Both the position numbers and the translations under genes were made by a program. The notes beneath the pieces are model-generated. The model ran no database searches and had not been told where the DNA came from. It worked only from the letters and a program-made list of their open reading frames with translations. Shown here in pieces: positions 1 to 12,300 of a stretch of DNA of 64,000 nucleotides (position 1 is the stretch's first letter; every line of letters begins with the position of its first letter). This stretch comes from Atherinomorus stipes (Eukaryota; Chordata; Actinopteri; Atheriniformes; Atherinidae). The stretch lies in NCBI GenBank assembly GCA_023101725.1, contig JALJCO010013407.1:124001-188000 (forward strand). The letters are read 5' to 3'.

Positions 1-910
1 ATGTGCACAGATGTGGATGAGCTCATAGATAAAATTCATGTCAATATCAATATCAGTCAGATGCATGTAACTAAAAAGACAAAGTTAATTGATAAAAAGC
101 TTGCAAAAAGAAGAGAAGCAATTATCTGAATCATGCAAGCTCAACCACACATTTACTGGAAACTATGATCTAATAGTTGCTTTAAGACCTGCGGGAAAAG
201 AGGGACAAGTAATGAACAAGTGGTGATGAAAGGCAAACATATGAATTGTGGGACATTTTAGTGGGCTGCATGGTTCGTAAAGAAGAGTATTGACTCCATA
301 TTGATTCAATATCCATCTACTGGACAGAAATGAGGTGTTGTGGTCTCCAGTCCAGTCTTTTCATAAAAGGAAACCACTTTACATATTGACTGGAAAATGT
401 AATCATTAGATGGATAAGGGGCCACAATATGGTCTAAATGATTGGCACTGTAAAATAAAAGGATAGTTCATAAAGGATGTCATTTAAAATTTTGGCCTTA
501 TCTCTGTGTGGTTGGTACAATACTTAAAGCAGTTATTTTTTTGCCAAGGCGGGGGTCTTGGAGGAGATATATTTTTACTGCCAGCCCTGAGATGATGCTG
601 ACACGACAATCTTTAATTTTATGAAGTTTGATGAAGCGGTAAAGCATTAGTAAAGAAAAAAACATTAAAATTTGCTACTGATCCCAAACAGTAGACAAAG
701 TAGGTTGCTAATGACACTGGAGAATTATATTCTCTGAATGTCATCCTAAACGCACAACTGTAAATGACACGTGTACAAAAAATTAACAGGTATAAAGGAT
801 TTCACATTTTACCTTGTTAGATTATCATTCTCTACTTCGAAGGCTACACGTGTCCTCTAAACAACATATTTTACCAATGTTGGATTGTTGATTTGGCTGA
901 TTTTACAAAC
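1..910. other. Non-coding stretch, nothing recognised
   Basis: AT-rich sequence without a convincing reading frame, RNA gene or terminal inverted repeat. Given the nav2 exon at 35 kb on the minus strand, this is probably intronic. Confidence 0.5.
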
Positions 911-1478
911 TTAAAGGCATTATAGAAGATGTTTCTTTCAACAATTTTTGCAATATTTGACAAAATTGGGTTCACTACCCCATACGCTATGATTAATTAA
1001 AAGCTTTAAATATGTAAATATTATTATACTTCAGCTGTGAAAGTAATGGGGCTGAAAAAACATCCTCCAATCAGCTCTGCATTCCCTAACTTCTTCATTT
1101 GTCTACTGGCTCGTCAATCACTTTTACCACCGGAGTAAAAACGAGTAATAGGCAAGACTGATCAATGAGAGTGACTGATTGGCGAGAATAATGCTGCGAC
1201 CCGGAAGCTGAGTGCACTCGTCTGACATTTACAGCAGGTAGCTAACATCATTCTGCACGCAGTTAGCGACATTCAGACAACGACATCATGTTTACTTGCA
1301 TTTGTGATGGGAAAATCTGTACATGCTGTCTGCTAAACACCGGAGTGGCTCGTAAACGTTATTCTGTGGCTGGAGGAGGGAGCTGTGAATCTGAAAGGTT
1401 GGTCTTGCACATGCGCATTATTCAAAAACTCGCAAACAGTCTTTCTGAAATGCCAAAACATCTTCTATAGCGCCTTAA
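911..1478. mobile_element. TTAA-flanked MITE (element A)
   Basis: The left end reads TTAAAGGCATTATAGAAGAT. The right end, read on the minus strand, is TTAAGGCGCTATAGAAGATG and continues into the same GTTT. The roughly 24 bp terminal inverted repeat has two substitutions and one gap, and TTAA lies at both tips. A TTAA target is typical of the piggyBac and Kolobok superfamilies; which one cannot be decided here. A 60-codon frame at 1288-1470, beginning MFTCICDGK, ends inside the right terminal repeat and shows no transposase motif, so I do not call it a gene. Confidence 0.6.
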
Positions 1479-1490
1479 ATGAAGCTCATG

Positions 1491-1967
1491 TTAAAGGGAC
1501 TTCAGGCAAGATTAAGAAATGAGACTCAGGACTGCTGCGACTGGCGCTGCGGGTAGCTGCAGCCACGAGCCGAGCCGTCATAGAAGCGTGCACAAACTGA
1601 AGCTATAATGTTGTTTACTGCACTGATAAATTCTTTTTCTTCGTAGTGACACTTTAGTGTCTTTCAGTTGATCTGGATCGTTTGTTGATGGCAGAAGAAT
1701 CCATAACTATCGCTTACATTGTTTGAATTTACTGCAACCGTGTCCTTCCTGTATCAAAACTGTTGGGGACGCGGATGCATGCAGGACAGCACGGGAAATT
1801 TGCCCAACGAATCGCAGCGCATTATGCAGCACAGAGCCTGTTCAAGGCAATGGAGAGAGACGTGGGTGGGCTCGTTCTTTTTGGTTTTTAACGCTTCATC
1901 ACCCATTAGTGTTAAAAAACTGGACATGCTTGTTTATTCTCACAATTCCTGCCTCTAGTCCTTTTAA
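1491..1967. mobile_element. TTAA-flanked MITE (element C)
   Basis: The left end is TTAAAGGGACTTCAGGCAAG. The right end on the minus strand is TTAAAAGGACTAGAGGCAGG, which gives an imperfect terminal inverted repeat of about 22 bp with TTAA tips. It lies 12 bp to the right of element A, and its right TTAA (1964-1967) also serves as the left TTAA of the next element. No coding capacity was seen. Confidence 0.5.
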
Positions 1968-2742
1968 AGGAGTGATGACATAGCAGTAAAAACTAGTTTA
2001 TGTTGTTGGCATTACTGCATATGTAAAAACTCCAAAGCAAAATACGGCATTTTTTACAGCGGAGTATTGTTTTGAAACGCCAGACCTCACTTCCTCGGTA
2101 ATACAGTTGGGTCCGGTGATGATATGGAGCTTTACCCGGAGACCACGTTGACTTCATTTTGATTGGCTACACCTTATTTGGCTATGAACTTATTTGGAGA
2201 ATCTAGGTCAAGCTGCGGTCGGGGTTTGCTAAAGGCTAACTGCTAGCAACATGGGCACTTCATACAGTGTGAGCTACGTTTATCAGACAAGACAGCATTT
2301 AGAAAATAAATAAACCTACAGGTAATGACAAGGTTGTGGCCCCCTCCCTCAGTGTTGCTGCAGAAGTTTTCTTTTCCATTTGTTTGAAAACCCAGACCTG
2401 ACTGCACAGAAGTTACTACTCAGCTACACACACGCAGCTGAATCAGATAGGGGAGGGGGAGGGGAACTGTGATAGACGTTAGGAGAGAGGGGGGGGGGGG
2501 CTGTTTACTTGATAGTGTGCTCTTATTGGAGCAATTAAATTACGTAGAATGATAGAACTACGTAGAATGATAGCCTGCTGTCTGATTCAACCGTTCCTGA
2601 GCAGAGAGACAAAGCTGACAGACCATAAACAGGAACTTTGATTCTCACTCTGGACATTCACATGGCCTCATCACTGCACAACAGATCATATTATACCCCC
2701 AAAACCCCAGAAAACTGAAATCTGATGTCATGGCACCTTTAA
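1964..2742. mobile_element. TTAA-flanked MITE (element B)
   Basis: The left end is TTAAAGGAGTGATGACATAG. The right end on the minus strand is TTAAAGGTGCCATGACATCA. The shared pattern is TTAAAGG-G--ATGACAT. It has TTAA at both tips (1964-1967 and 2739-2742). The interior includes a run of G at 2489-2499 and a directly repeated ACTACGTAGAATGATAG-like unit near 2541-2571. It is non-autonomous. Confidence 0.55.
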
Positions 2743-2780
2743 GAGAGCATGACTTATGGTGTATTATGGAGCATCCTAAA

Positions 2781-3952
2781 GTCACCGGCCACTTTATTAG
2801 GTACACCTGTCCAACTGCTCGTTAAAACAAATTTCTGATCAGCCAATCACATCGCAGCAGCTTAATGCATTTAGGCATGTAGACATGGTCAAGACAATCT
2901 GCTGCAGTTCAAACCCAGCATCAGGATGAAGAAGAAAGGTGATTAAAGTGACTGAGAACATGGCATGTTTTTTTGTGCCAGACGGGCTGGTCTGAGTTTT
3001 TCGGAAGCTGCTGATCTACTGGGATTTTCACGCACAGCCATCTCTAAGGTTTACAGAGAATGAAAAAGAGAAAATTTCGAGTGAGCAGCAGTTCTGTGGG
3101 TGCAAATGTCTTGTTGATGCCAGAGGTCAGAGGAGAATGGCCAGACTGGTTCCAGCTGATAGAAAAACAACAGTAACTCAAATAACCACTCATGACAAAC
3201 AATGTATGCAGAAGAGCATCACACAACATGTCGAACCTTGAGGCGGATGGGCTACAGTAGCAGAGGACCACATTGGGTGCTACCCCAGTCAGCTAAGAAC
3301 AGGAAACTGAGGGTACAGTTCACACATACTCACTAAAACTGGACAATAGAAGATGGAGAAACATTGCCTGGTCTGATGAGTCTGCATTTCTGCTGCGACA
3401 TTAAGATTGTAGGTTCAGAATTTGGCATTAACAACATAAAAGCATGGATCCATCCCCTTGTATCAACAGATTAGGTTGGTGGTGTAATGGTGTGAGGGAT
3501 ATTTTCTTGGCACACTTTGGGCCCCTTAGTACCATTTGAGCATCATGTCAACGCCCCAACCTATCTGAGTATTGTTGCCGACCATGTCCATCCCTTTATG
3601 AACACAGTGTAGCATCATCTGATGGCTACTTCCAGCAGGATAACGCTTGATGTCATAGAGTGACAATCATCTCTGACTGGTTTCTTGAACATGACAATGA
3701 GTCACCAGATCTCAGTCCAATATAGCACCTTTGGGATGTGGTGGAGCGGGAGATTCTCATCATGGATGTGCAACCAACAAATCTGCAGCAACTGCGTGAT
3801 GCTGTCATGTCAATATGGAGCAAAATCTCTGAGGGATGTTTCCAGTACCTTGTTGAATCTATGCCACAAAGGATTAAGGCAGTTCTGAAAGCAAAAGGGG
3901 GGTCCAACCCCGCACTAGCAAGGTGTACCTAATAAAGTGGCCAGTGATTGTA
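2781..3952. mobile_element. Decayed Tc1-like DNA transposon
   Basis: The left terminus at 2783 begins CACCGGCCACTTTATTAGGT and the right terminus (minus strand) reads CACTGGCCACTTTATTAGGT, a near-perfect terminal inverted repeat of over 25 bp. The right end is followed by TA, the Tc1/mariner target. The length of about 1.17 kb is near that of a full element. The interior matches an abundant teleost Tc1-like family that I recall, with a broken transposase. Confidence 0.85.
2926..3917 (+). pseudogene. Tc1-like transposase pseudogene
   Basis: The gene would encode the cut-and-paste DDE transposase of the surrounding element. The best preserved part is the C-terminus at 3738-3912, which includes the peptide DVQPTNLQQLRDAVMSIWSK and then QYLVESMPQRIKAVLKAKGG, the typical Tc1 end. 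Upstream, the frame is broken early: the start codon at 2926 meets TGA-like and TAA stops within a few codons (MKKKGD followed by stop). The SPDLNPIE-type block is also damaged, with a deletion around 3690-3725. The copy cannot make a working enzyme. Confidence 0.8.
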
Positions 3953-5562
3953 TGTCCTCCGTATTAGCCTGGTGTGCAGATGAGGGGTTTTTCAAAAGGG
4001 GAAATCCCTGGGATCCCAGAATCACCCAGTGTTCCCAACATTCTCCTCATGGGATTGTGAATCTTTTTTAGGAGCTGTAAATTGGTATTGGAGGCAGGGA
4101 CATTCCCGCCATTACAGGAAGAAACATGACACTGACTCATTCACATTATTAAGGCTGTATGGAAACAGATGCATGTAGCCTGTAGGGTCATACTGACATT
4201 CTGCTTCGGGAATATTCCTGCTTCAGGAACAAAATACAGGACAGGTTCCATTCTTCTTGGTTTTAACTCTATAAATAAAGCCTAATGGTGTTTGAAGATC
4301 AAGGATTTAAATGCAAAAGGAATATTTACTGAATACTGTTGACTTTCTTCGTTTTTTTTGATTATCATTTTTCAAGAAGCAAATCCATCCTGGACAAGAA
4401 GCCCAATCAGCTTTAAACAGAACATGTACAAAACTATAGCTGCTACTCTATTTAGTCTAATAAATATGCAACTACAACACAAAGAGCCAACTTTTCAGCA
4501 TCATGGTCACCACTTCATTTAAGATCCAAAAGGCAAATATGTCTTAGCGCCCATCTGTCTTATTTTGTGTGGACTCCACGTAGAAAAACCCTTCATTGGA
4601 TGCTTAACAGTAATCCACATCAGCCCATTTCTTCCATCACTGTGCACAGACAGCTGGCTGTGCCCGTGTAAACAGACAGACTGACATTTACTCAAAACAC
4701 TGCAAACTGAAAAACATGCGTGGTCAATTTCCAAGGGTTTCGTGCATAAACGCCATATGCATGCTCACATAATAATGTCTAATTTAGGTCCTTAGTTCTT
4801 AAAAGCCTGACAACGAGCAGAAATGAGTCACTTTTTCATACAGCTGCATCTTCTTTTCACACAAACACACAAATCTGCTGCAAATCCAGCATCCCCGCTG
4901 CCTCGGTTTGCTGAGTCACAAAGCTGGTGTGCCATGCCTACAGAAGGGCATGACGCACACAGACCGCCCATGAAGCGCACACTGAGCCTGCCCAGACACT
5001 GGAGGAGGACAGCCAGAGCATCACACTGTCAGAGTGCCCTTCAGCTGAAGGAGACTGTAGTGAGAACTGAATTTTACTCTGGTTTGTCCAAACTGTTTCT
5101 GATCATGATGTGCTTTTGTCTCAACTTATCAGCGACAGCTCATTATTAGTTTAACTCTGGACTTTCATCTCTTTTTGCATCAACATTGACTTTAATGCAA
5201 CTGATTTTCTAAGAAAAACTGATAGTAAAATTCCCACTGAGATCATTGCAGCCAACTATGAGAAAAAGGTTGAAAAGTCATGAAAATGTGTATCATGTCA
5301 GTTTTCTAATACTGTTAGTAATCTTTTTAAATAAAGTTGAAGTGTTTCCATGTGAAAGTAATTGGATTTAGCAAAATACATCACAGCCTTCAATCTGCAC
5401 ATTTCAAATGGAATAAAAGGTGATAATGGATAACACATCTCATCTCTCCATCCTCTGCAGTGTTTGTGCTCATTCTTCCTAAACTGGCCAACTTAGTAGC
5501 TAGTTTATGCAGCTTATTTACAGTATAGAGGAAAAGATTATAAGCATTATATAAATACAGAG
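3953..5562. other. Non-coding stretch, nothing recognised
   Basis: A 108-codon open frame on the plus strand at 4823-5149 has no recognisable domain and no flanking gene structure, so I treat it as chance. No repeats with clear ends were found. Confidence 0.4.
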
Positions 5563-6146
5563 TAGGAGTGTGTATTGGAAAGAGTCTGGTGATATGATAT
5601 GTATCACAATACAGGAGCAACAACGCAATATATTGCAAAATATTGTAATACTATGAGCAATATTGTGTATACAGCAGAGTACTCAAAGCTAAGTGTAAAG
5701 AATGGTGTATCTGGTGTGATTCATTCACTTATACAACGTGGACTTACACTTCACTTCATCAAAGTAATTAGGTTTCAAAGGCTCATTAAACATCGATGCT
5801 GCTACATATCAGATACTAGCAGGTATTAGCCAACATGTGGCTAATTATAATGTTTCTGACAACTTTAAAACCAGACATTTTATAAAGCAGCTTCAAAGCA
5901 AATCAGTCTGCTGCACCATAGTTACATGACTCTAAAAGGAATGCTGGGATATGAAGTTCTTACAGAAGAACTGACTTTTCTACATGCTGGACCGATGGTA
6001 TGGAACAAGATCTCGTCAGATTTTTTAACGGGACAAGATCTTGCGAGATTTCGCGCTTGGTGGAGATTCTGTGCTTTTTAATATCAATACGATATTGCGA
6101 CACAAAATATCACATATCAGTGTATCAATATTTTCTTACACTCCTA
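5563..6146. mobile_element. hAT-like MITE
   Basis: The left tip is TAGGAGTGTGTATTGG and the right tip on the minus strand is TAGGAGTGTAAGAAAATA. The first nine bases are inverted repeats. The subterminal DNA is rich in ATATTG/CAATAT and ATATCA palindromic words, as is usual for the CGATATCG-type hAT MITEs of fish. The flanking octamers ATACAGAG and ATAATCAG are only partly alike, so the target duplication has decayed or the boundaries are slightly off. Confidence 0.5.
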
Positions 6147-6409
6147 ATAATCAGTTCCGAAAATGTGTGGAAGATTCATATTAAATGTAACAGCATGCCA
6201 CCATAACCCCCTTTCTATGCAAAGAAATTACTATACAAACACAGGGAAAATGGCCTGCTCCTCCAGAACGACACTTTTGTCTATGACTAAAGCAGCTCAG
6301 AGGTGGATAAACCCCTAAATCCACCTCTGTACCTGCACAAAACAGAAGGCAAGGCCAAAAAGAAAGGTAAAATCTGACCACATAATACATAATACATAAT
6401 AAGGACAGG

Positions 6410-6504
6410 AGAAAAAAAAAACAAAAACCGCGCACAAAAAAAGGAAGAAACCCACCACACCACACACGCCCCCCCCCCCCAAAAAAACAAAAAAAAAAAA
6501 AACA
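6410..6504. repeat. A- and C-rich low-complexity tract
   Basis: Long runs of A are interrupted by C-rich blocks, including a run of 11 C ending at position 6480, then more A runs. Confidence 0.8.
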
Positions 6505-8630
6505 GAGCAAAACAGAAACTAGGCAAATGGAGGCCAAAAGAAAGGTGATATCCTTCAGAAAAGTTCAGCAAAGACCTAAACCTGGAAGATGCATCTGGAT
6601 CTTCAGCTGATCCATTTACTTTGGGTCAAAGCCACATTAAAAATGGTCTCCATGGAAAGGTGCTGTCAAGAAGCCAGGGAGACGGGGAGAAAAGGCTGAT
6701 GTATGCCAAATGGTACAATAACAGCAGCAAATATTCAAAGAGCAAAAACTTCAACATAGGTAAAAAATGGTCCACAAAGGTTTTTTCCAAAGGAAACACC
6801 AATTATGTCCAATCTTCCTCCCCAACACTTTGGGTATGTGTATTTTTAACCTGCTAATGACAGTATGCTACACTTTTACTTCTCAAGAGAGTTTTAAAAG
6901 TGTTTTAGAAGTGATGCTTGTTGAGGACCATTTAATTTTTCCATCTAAAGCATGAAACTCACAAAGGAGTGTCTAAGTATTTCCCATTTTCTCATGACAT
7001 CAAACCACAACACCTCAGGTCTGTCCATCACAGTTTTATGCCAAAGGTGCAGCTACATTTATACAGAGAACTTAAGGGTTATTAACCTCATTACTCGCAG
7101 GGTCCAGTAAGAAACCTAAAAAGGATGCCATTATGAACTAATCTGCCAACAGGGGCGAGAACTATAAAGGGAAAAGAGCAGGACCGAAAGCTGCTATAAA
7201 GTGCTATCTTTCAGCAGAGGCTTTCATAAGGAGCCAGGACTTTAACGGCTCTCATTGTAATTCAGGTAATGGCACTGAGTGCTGAGGCTACAGAGGCCGA
7301 TAACGGGGCTTTCTTCTGCCTCTTCAGAGGGAATCTACCTTTGAACATCATGCACGGAGTCAGTTAAGATGAAGGCCTCTTCCAGAGACCATGTCAAGGA
7401 TATCTAGAAGTTTACGAGGAAGACTTAAATCCCGACAGTGAGCTTCCAGTCATGCATTAAACTCCCAGAGACCCGCTTCTGTCGGAAGCTACGAGAATAA
7501 ATCTTAGCAGTTAGAGGAGATCCAGTTCTACTTCTGATGCATCTATTTCAAGCTGACCTTTCTTTATATATCGCTCTTTCTCCCAAGTCGCTTCTGTTAG
7601 TGGTAAGTGGTTTCACATTAGTTTACATGGTTTCCTACCTGCTGTTCAGTCTTATGACAAGTTAATAAGTAAAAATCTATTCAGGAAAACAAGTCAGTAA
7701 AAATAAAGTGAAACTTTCACCACATTAAGCTCTTTCCCCCCTCTGCTTCTTACCACTTTGTAGTTTTCACAGGAGAAGTGGCTGCAGCTCCTGGCTGGCA
7801 CCTCGAGGCCGCCATACTCTGCCATGTCCCTTTGATGAAGACAACTAACAGGACGAAGCAAGCTAGAATGTAGAGACTCCTAAACTTCCAGAGTAGCACA
7901 GAAAGAAAGCAGTCTGTGTGCAGAAGATGGGTTAATAGGTGACTCTGTGTGCTTACCCCCTTCACATCTGTGTGACAGCGTCTTTATGGGTTGATGCCTG
8001 CAGGAACATGACATGCTTTACTCCTCTTTACATAAACTTGTCTCTTATCTGCGCCTCTCCCCCTTTCAGACTACTTATGAAGCCTGAGACATCCTGCCGC
8101 CCCCCCTCCGACTCCCTCTGTCTGTCTCTGGATGTCACTCACCCTGCCTGAGTCAGGCACTCTGACTCAGTTCCTCCCTCTGCTACTGTAGAGATAAACA
8201 TCAAATCAAAAATTTTAACTGTTTTTGTTTTTGACCACTTTACTTTTGACCAATTTTGATTTAATCCCAACTTTATCTGAAGTTTTAGAGACAGTGTAAT
8301 ATGTTGTATCAGAAAAAAGAAAAAAAAATCCAAAAATCCCTTTTCTTTTTCTTTCTGTCCATCTTATTTGGGTTCTGGGCTAACAAAAACAAACAAACAA
8401 AACAAAAAAACAAACTTAGTAGTGTTTTCCTGGATTATTTAATTATTTTTAAGCTTTGCTTTTTTCCTTGTCAAGTAGAGTTTTAGCAATCGCTGTTGCC
8501 CATGTGTCGAAGACAGACAGTATAAATGTGATGGATGTCTTTACTAAATACAGCTGATCTCCCAGTGACTAACATGACATTTTACTGTTCTTCCTGCACA
8601 CCTGGTGCTGTACATTACAGCGGCCCAACA

Positions 8631-8661
8631 CATACACACACACACACACACATGCACACAT
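8631..8661. repeat. (CA)n microsatellite
   Basis: About 12 CA units with one TA and one TG interruption. Confidence 0.85.
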
Positions 8662-9040
8662 CAAACATGGGAGGTCTGAGGTGTCAGGTGGTGGGTTATC
8701 CCATGTTTTGAAATCAGCCATCGCCTTATGTCACCAGGTAATTAAACTTTAACCAGTAGCTATGTGTTGACATGTGCACTGTCCTGCTGCGTGCTCATAC
8801 AGCGACATGAATAGAGGCAGATCAACACACAACTATAAACAGCTTTCTCAAGTATACACACATTGTTAACACTATTAGAAATAGGAAAATGCATGCGATT
8901 AGGGTGTGATCAGTTCTGAGTGCCACATTTAGCTGCAGATTATTAGTGATGGTGACATTTTGGGATTAAAACTGAGCTTAAATAACAGTTTCATGAAGAA
9001 AAAAAAGAAGAAAAGGTAAAAGTATGAAGAATTGAAGTAC

Positions 9041-9280
9041 TGGGGAGTGGGTAGCTTGGTGGTAATGTTGTGTGCTTTGGCGTGGAGAACCCGGGTTCGA
9101 GCCCCTGACACAACATTCAGGTGTACCACTGTGGACCCCTGAGCAAGATCCTTAAACCCCCACCAACGTCTCCCCGGGCGCTTTAAGTAGCAGCCCACTG
9201 CTCTCTGGTACGACTGTACAGAGATGGGTAAAATGCAGAGCCCTAATTTCCCCCCGGGGATCAAAACAGTACATCCAAAA

Positions 9281-9311
<31 letters not shown>
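9041..9311 (+). mobile_element. tRNA-derived SINE with LINE-like 3' tail
   Basis: The head looks like a tRNA pseudogene. An RNA polymerase III A box TAGCTTGGTGG lies at 9052-9062 and a B box GGTTCGAGCCC at 9094-9104. The body contains CCTGAGCAAGATCCTTAAAC, a block I recall from widespread teleost SINEs. The 3' end has AATTTCCCCCCGGGGATCAA, a short hairpin also seen at the end of the LINE at 27.9 kb, and then an A-run followed by (GAA)n at 9279-9311. No clear target duplication was found. It would have been mobilised by a LINE in trans. Confidence 0.8.
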
Positions 9312-9312
<1 letters not shown>

Positions 9313-12300
9313 TAAACTCTGGAATACAAAAGTCGGTTATGTTTTCCTATACTTGTTGCTGGTGGTGGTCATGTTTTTCTCAGTTTATCTTCTACAGGTG
9401 CTCTTGATGATTCTCTGATTCGTTTTCCTTCAGAGGCTGTAAAACGTTTACTGTTAGCTTTCTTACCGGTGTAGCAGCTGGCTGTCTGGTTTCTCTGTTT
9501 TGGTTGGGCAGCTGTTTTTGTTACATAACTTCTGTGTCTGTCTTTTTCCTTGTCTTCACACATTTTTTTAACCTCTTTCTTTCTTCTCCTAACAATGCAT
9601 GCACTGTATGTCTGACGTCAGGTCTGCAGTTTGAGTAATTGGATTGGTTATAAAAACGCAGACATAAGCAGGAATATTATAATAATCATTTATAGTTACT
9701 ATAAAGCAGGACAGATTTTCAAAATAATTTACACATTCACACATCTAATCCAAGGAAAGGCTCAAATATGACCCCCACACTCTCTTTTTTTCCTCTTTTT
9801 TGAGCATAAGCATTGCAACATTTAAAAAAAATGGACTGCACACATAACCTAAAATCTCAAACAAACAGACTGTTGCTGAACTATATTTTTTGGACATTGC
9901 TGTTTAACAGTATGATTTGCAGACACTATTGTAGATCACTACGATTATTTTTTTAATTGGTCATTATTTTATTTTTTTTAAAAACTGTCTAAATCATTTG
10001 CAGGCCAAAAGCCATGCATTTTCAAAGTGATAGCATCATTGGAACCTCTCATAATGATGGAGGCCACAACAACATATATCATAGGACCAGATGCATCATC
10101 TACTGAATTTATATGGTATCCCAGGATTAACGCACGAGCTTGATAAGAGATCTTAAAACTGACAAATCCTATAAATTCTCCTCCCTTTTCAGCCTTTTTC
10201 CACCATAACTGTAACATTTGAGATCTTCTCAGTGGGAATTCTGACTATTGTAAGAACTTAAACTCTATTGGAGAATATCAGAAAACATATTGTGTTATTC
10301 CCCCCTCCCTCTGCTCAGTCCCATCAATAAGAACTCTGCATCTCTGTGTGCTGCAGCAAGCTGAGGGTGACATGTGGCGACACATCCCCTCTGACCCAGC
10401 CTGGGCCATATAGCAGATGGTTGATGGGGGAATGATGGATGGACTGATGGAGCCACTAACTCAATCTAAAAGAAGGATGCAGGGAGGGGAGGGATTGGCA
10501 CACAGGTGTGAAGGTTGATGGTTTCCCACTTAAACACTCCTGCAGGGTTACTTTTCTCTGCTACAACCAGGAAACAGTCGATCAATCATCAGACTGAATT
10601 TCGGAAACCTTCTCAGCTCGAATACATCAGCTCTGGCTGAAGAGAATCATCATCTACATCACACTTATTCAGCACCAGCAGATGGACAGATGGCTCCTGA
10701 AATACCAGCGTCCCTTATGAGAAAAGAGGACTACAGTCTGCTTTTCACTGCTGCTACATTCGGCCATGTGGTCAGTGATACTTTCAGTGCTTCCCCAGTT
10801 TGTCGTGGCTTAGTCAACAGACACTGCTTAATTCACTAGTGATGCAACTTAACAATTAAACACGATAATTTTCAGATTAATGCATACAAAACATAGTTAA
10901 AGGAAATCAAAGTAATATAAAGAAAATAAAATAGAAAATTTACTCAAAGCAAATCATCTTAGAAGGCTATCAGAGATCATAGAGATGTATTCCTCAACTC
11001 TCCTCACTGTAATTTATAAAAAAAAAAAAAAAAAAACTATTTCAAATATTCATCCAGATGGTATATTTGCCAGAAAAAAAAATCACCACTACCGCCAAGC
11101 AGTGACCTCAGAGAAATGCAAATGTGCCAAAAGAAAGGAAAAAAAAAAAAAAAAATCAACAGCTCTTTGACCACTACAGGCTGACTTCTAAAATCAAGTA
11201 AATTCTCCTCAAGGACATTTTGTTAAAATGATAACAGTTTGCCAATTGTTCTCACTCTGGGACTCATGTAGTTGTTGGAAGAGACATCACTGTCATAAAA
11301 ACAAACTTCTGAGTCCATCTGAGCCCTGCACATGCACACATATAATTATCAAAGAAGCCAAAGAAAACATGTCCGGAAGCAACTGAAATAAGTCAAGTGA
11401 TGAGTTCAGTTAATTTCACAGTGTTAGAACAGCACTGTGTAATTTTTCATTTACTGTTACATCAGCAATGTACAAACATGCTTACAAAAAGACAAGAAAA
11501 AGTACAAGATGTTTGTAATGCAGTTTGTTTTTCTAATCAATATTTTTGAAGCATTGGTGGCATATGTGTGAAATCAATACATGTGTGAGGTAATACTCAC
11601 TGTTTTAAAATAAAATGTACTGCAAGCTGACGGCGCACCTTTGCAGCACATCACTAAAACCTAAAATTATGCATTGTGATGGCGGGGCACGGCCTAAGGA
11701 TTAGGATTACATGGATACTGGCTCCTTCTCAGAATCCAATGGCTGCATGAATAAAGATGCTGATCGTGAAATGGTAAACTCACGCTTCAAAACGTAAGCT
11801 TGCAAACGAACGTGTGACATACGGTTTATGATCACAGCATTACTGACACCCTTGTGAAATGACCTTGGGCCAGTATTTAGTTGCAGCTGCAAAGCACTGA
11901 CCAAATTCCTCTCTGTGTACATCACGAGCTTGTACAATATGAAAAAAGTAAGTGCACTGGCCACACATGTCCCTGCAGTGGACATGAACTGCTGGTGTTT
12001 GTCCCGTCATCAGCAGGACAAGGAGGAGAAAATAAACACAAGTGAAGATGTACAACAGCTGGGACCACTGCTAGTTCCTCACTGCAAGCAAGTTACACCA
12101 TGGAAAGCTCTTGGTCCATGCAGCAACCTTCCACCCCACCCGCATCCCAGTGCATTCACACAGGCCTCTCAAGTGGCTTTAACCCGCAGAATGCTGAAGC
12201 AGACCAGCTCTAAATAAGCCCTCATGTCTCTGCTTGTACTCTGTTTGGCACATGAAAGACATGTGGCTTTGAGAGGCCATGCAGGGCACACGGCAGACCA

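Larger units (their letters stand above)
6147..9040. other. Non-coding stretch with simple repeats
   Basis: No gene recognised. Overlapping frames on the minus strand at 6181-6571 are phenylalanine-rich translations of the A-rich tract and are not genes. The segment around 7140-7330 is less AT-rich and could be conserved non-coding DNA, but I cannot test that. Confidence 0.4.

Noticed and set aside
4823..5149. 108-codon open frame on the plus strand
   Set aside because: No domain, no start context or splice structure that sets it apart, and no neighbouring exons; this length is expected by chance in 64 kb.
6181..6571. Overlapping phenylalanine- and cysteine-rich minus frames that look like membrane proteins
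   Set aside because: They are translations of A-rich and C-rich simple sequence; the hydrophobicity comes from poly-T codons.
9041..9115. Possible functional tRNA gene (A and B boxes present)
   Set aside because: The cloverleaf cannot be completed and the boxes are followed by a SINE body and LINE-like tail, so it is a SINE head.
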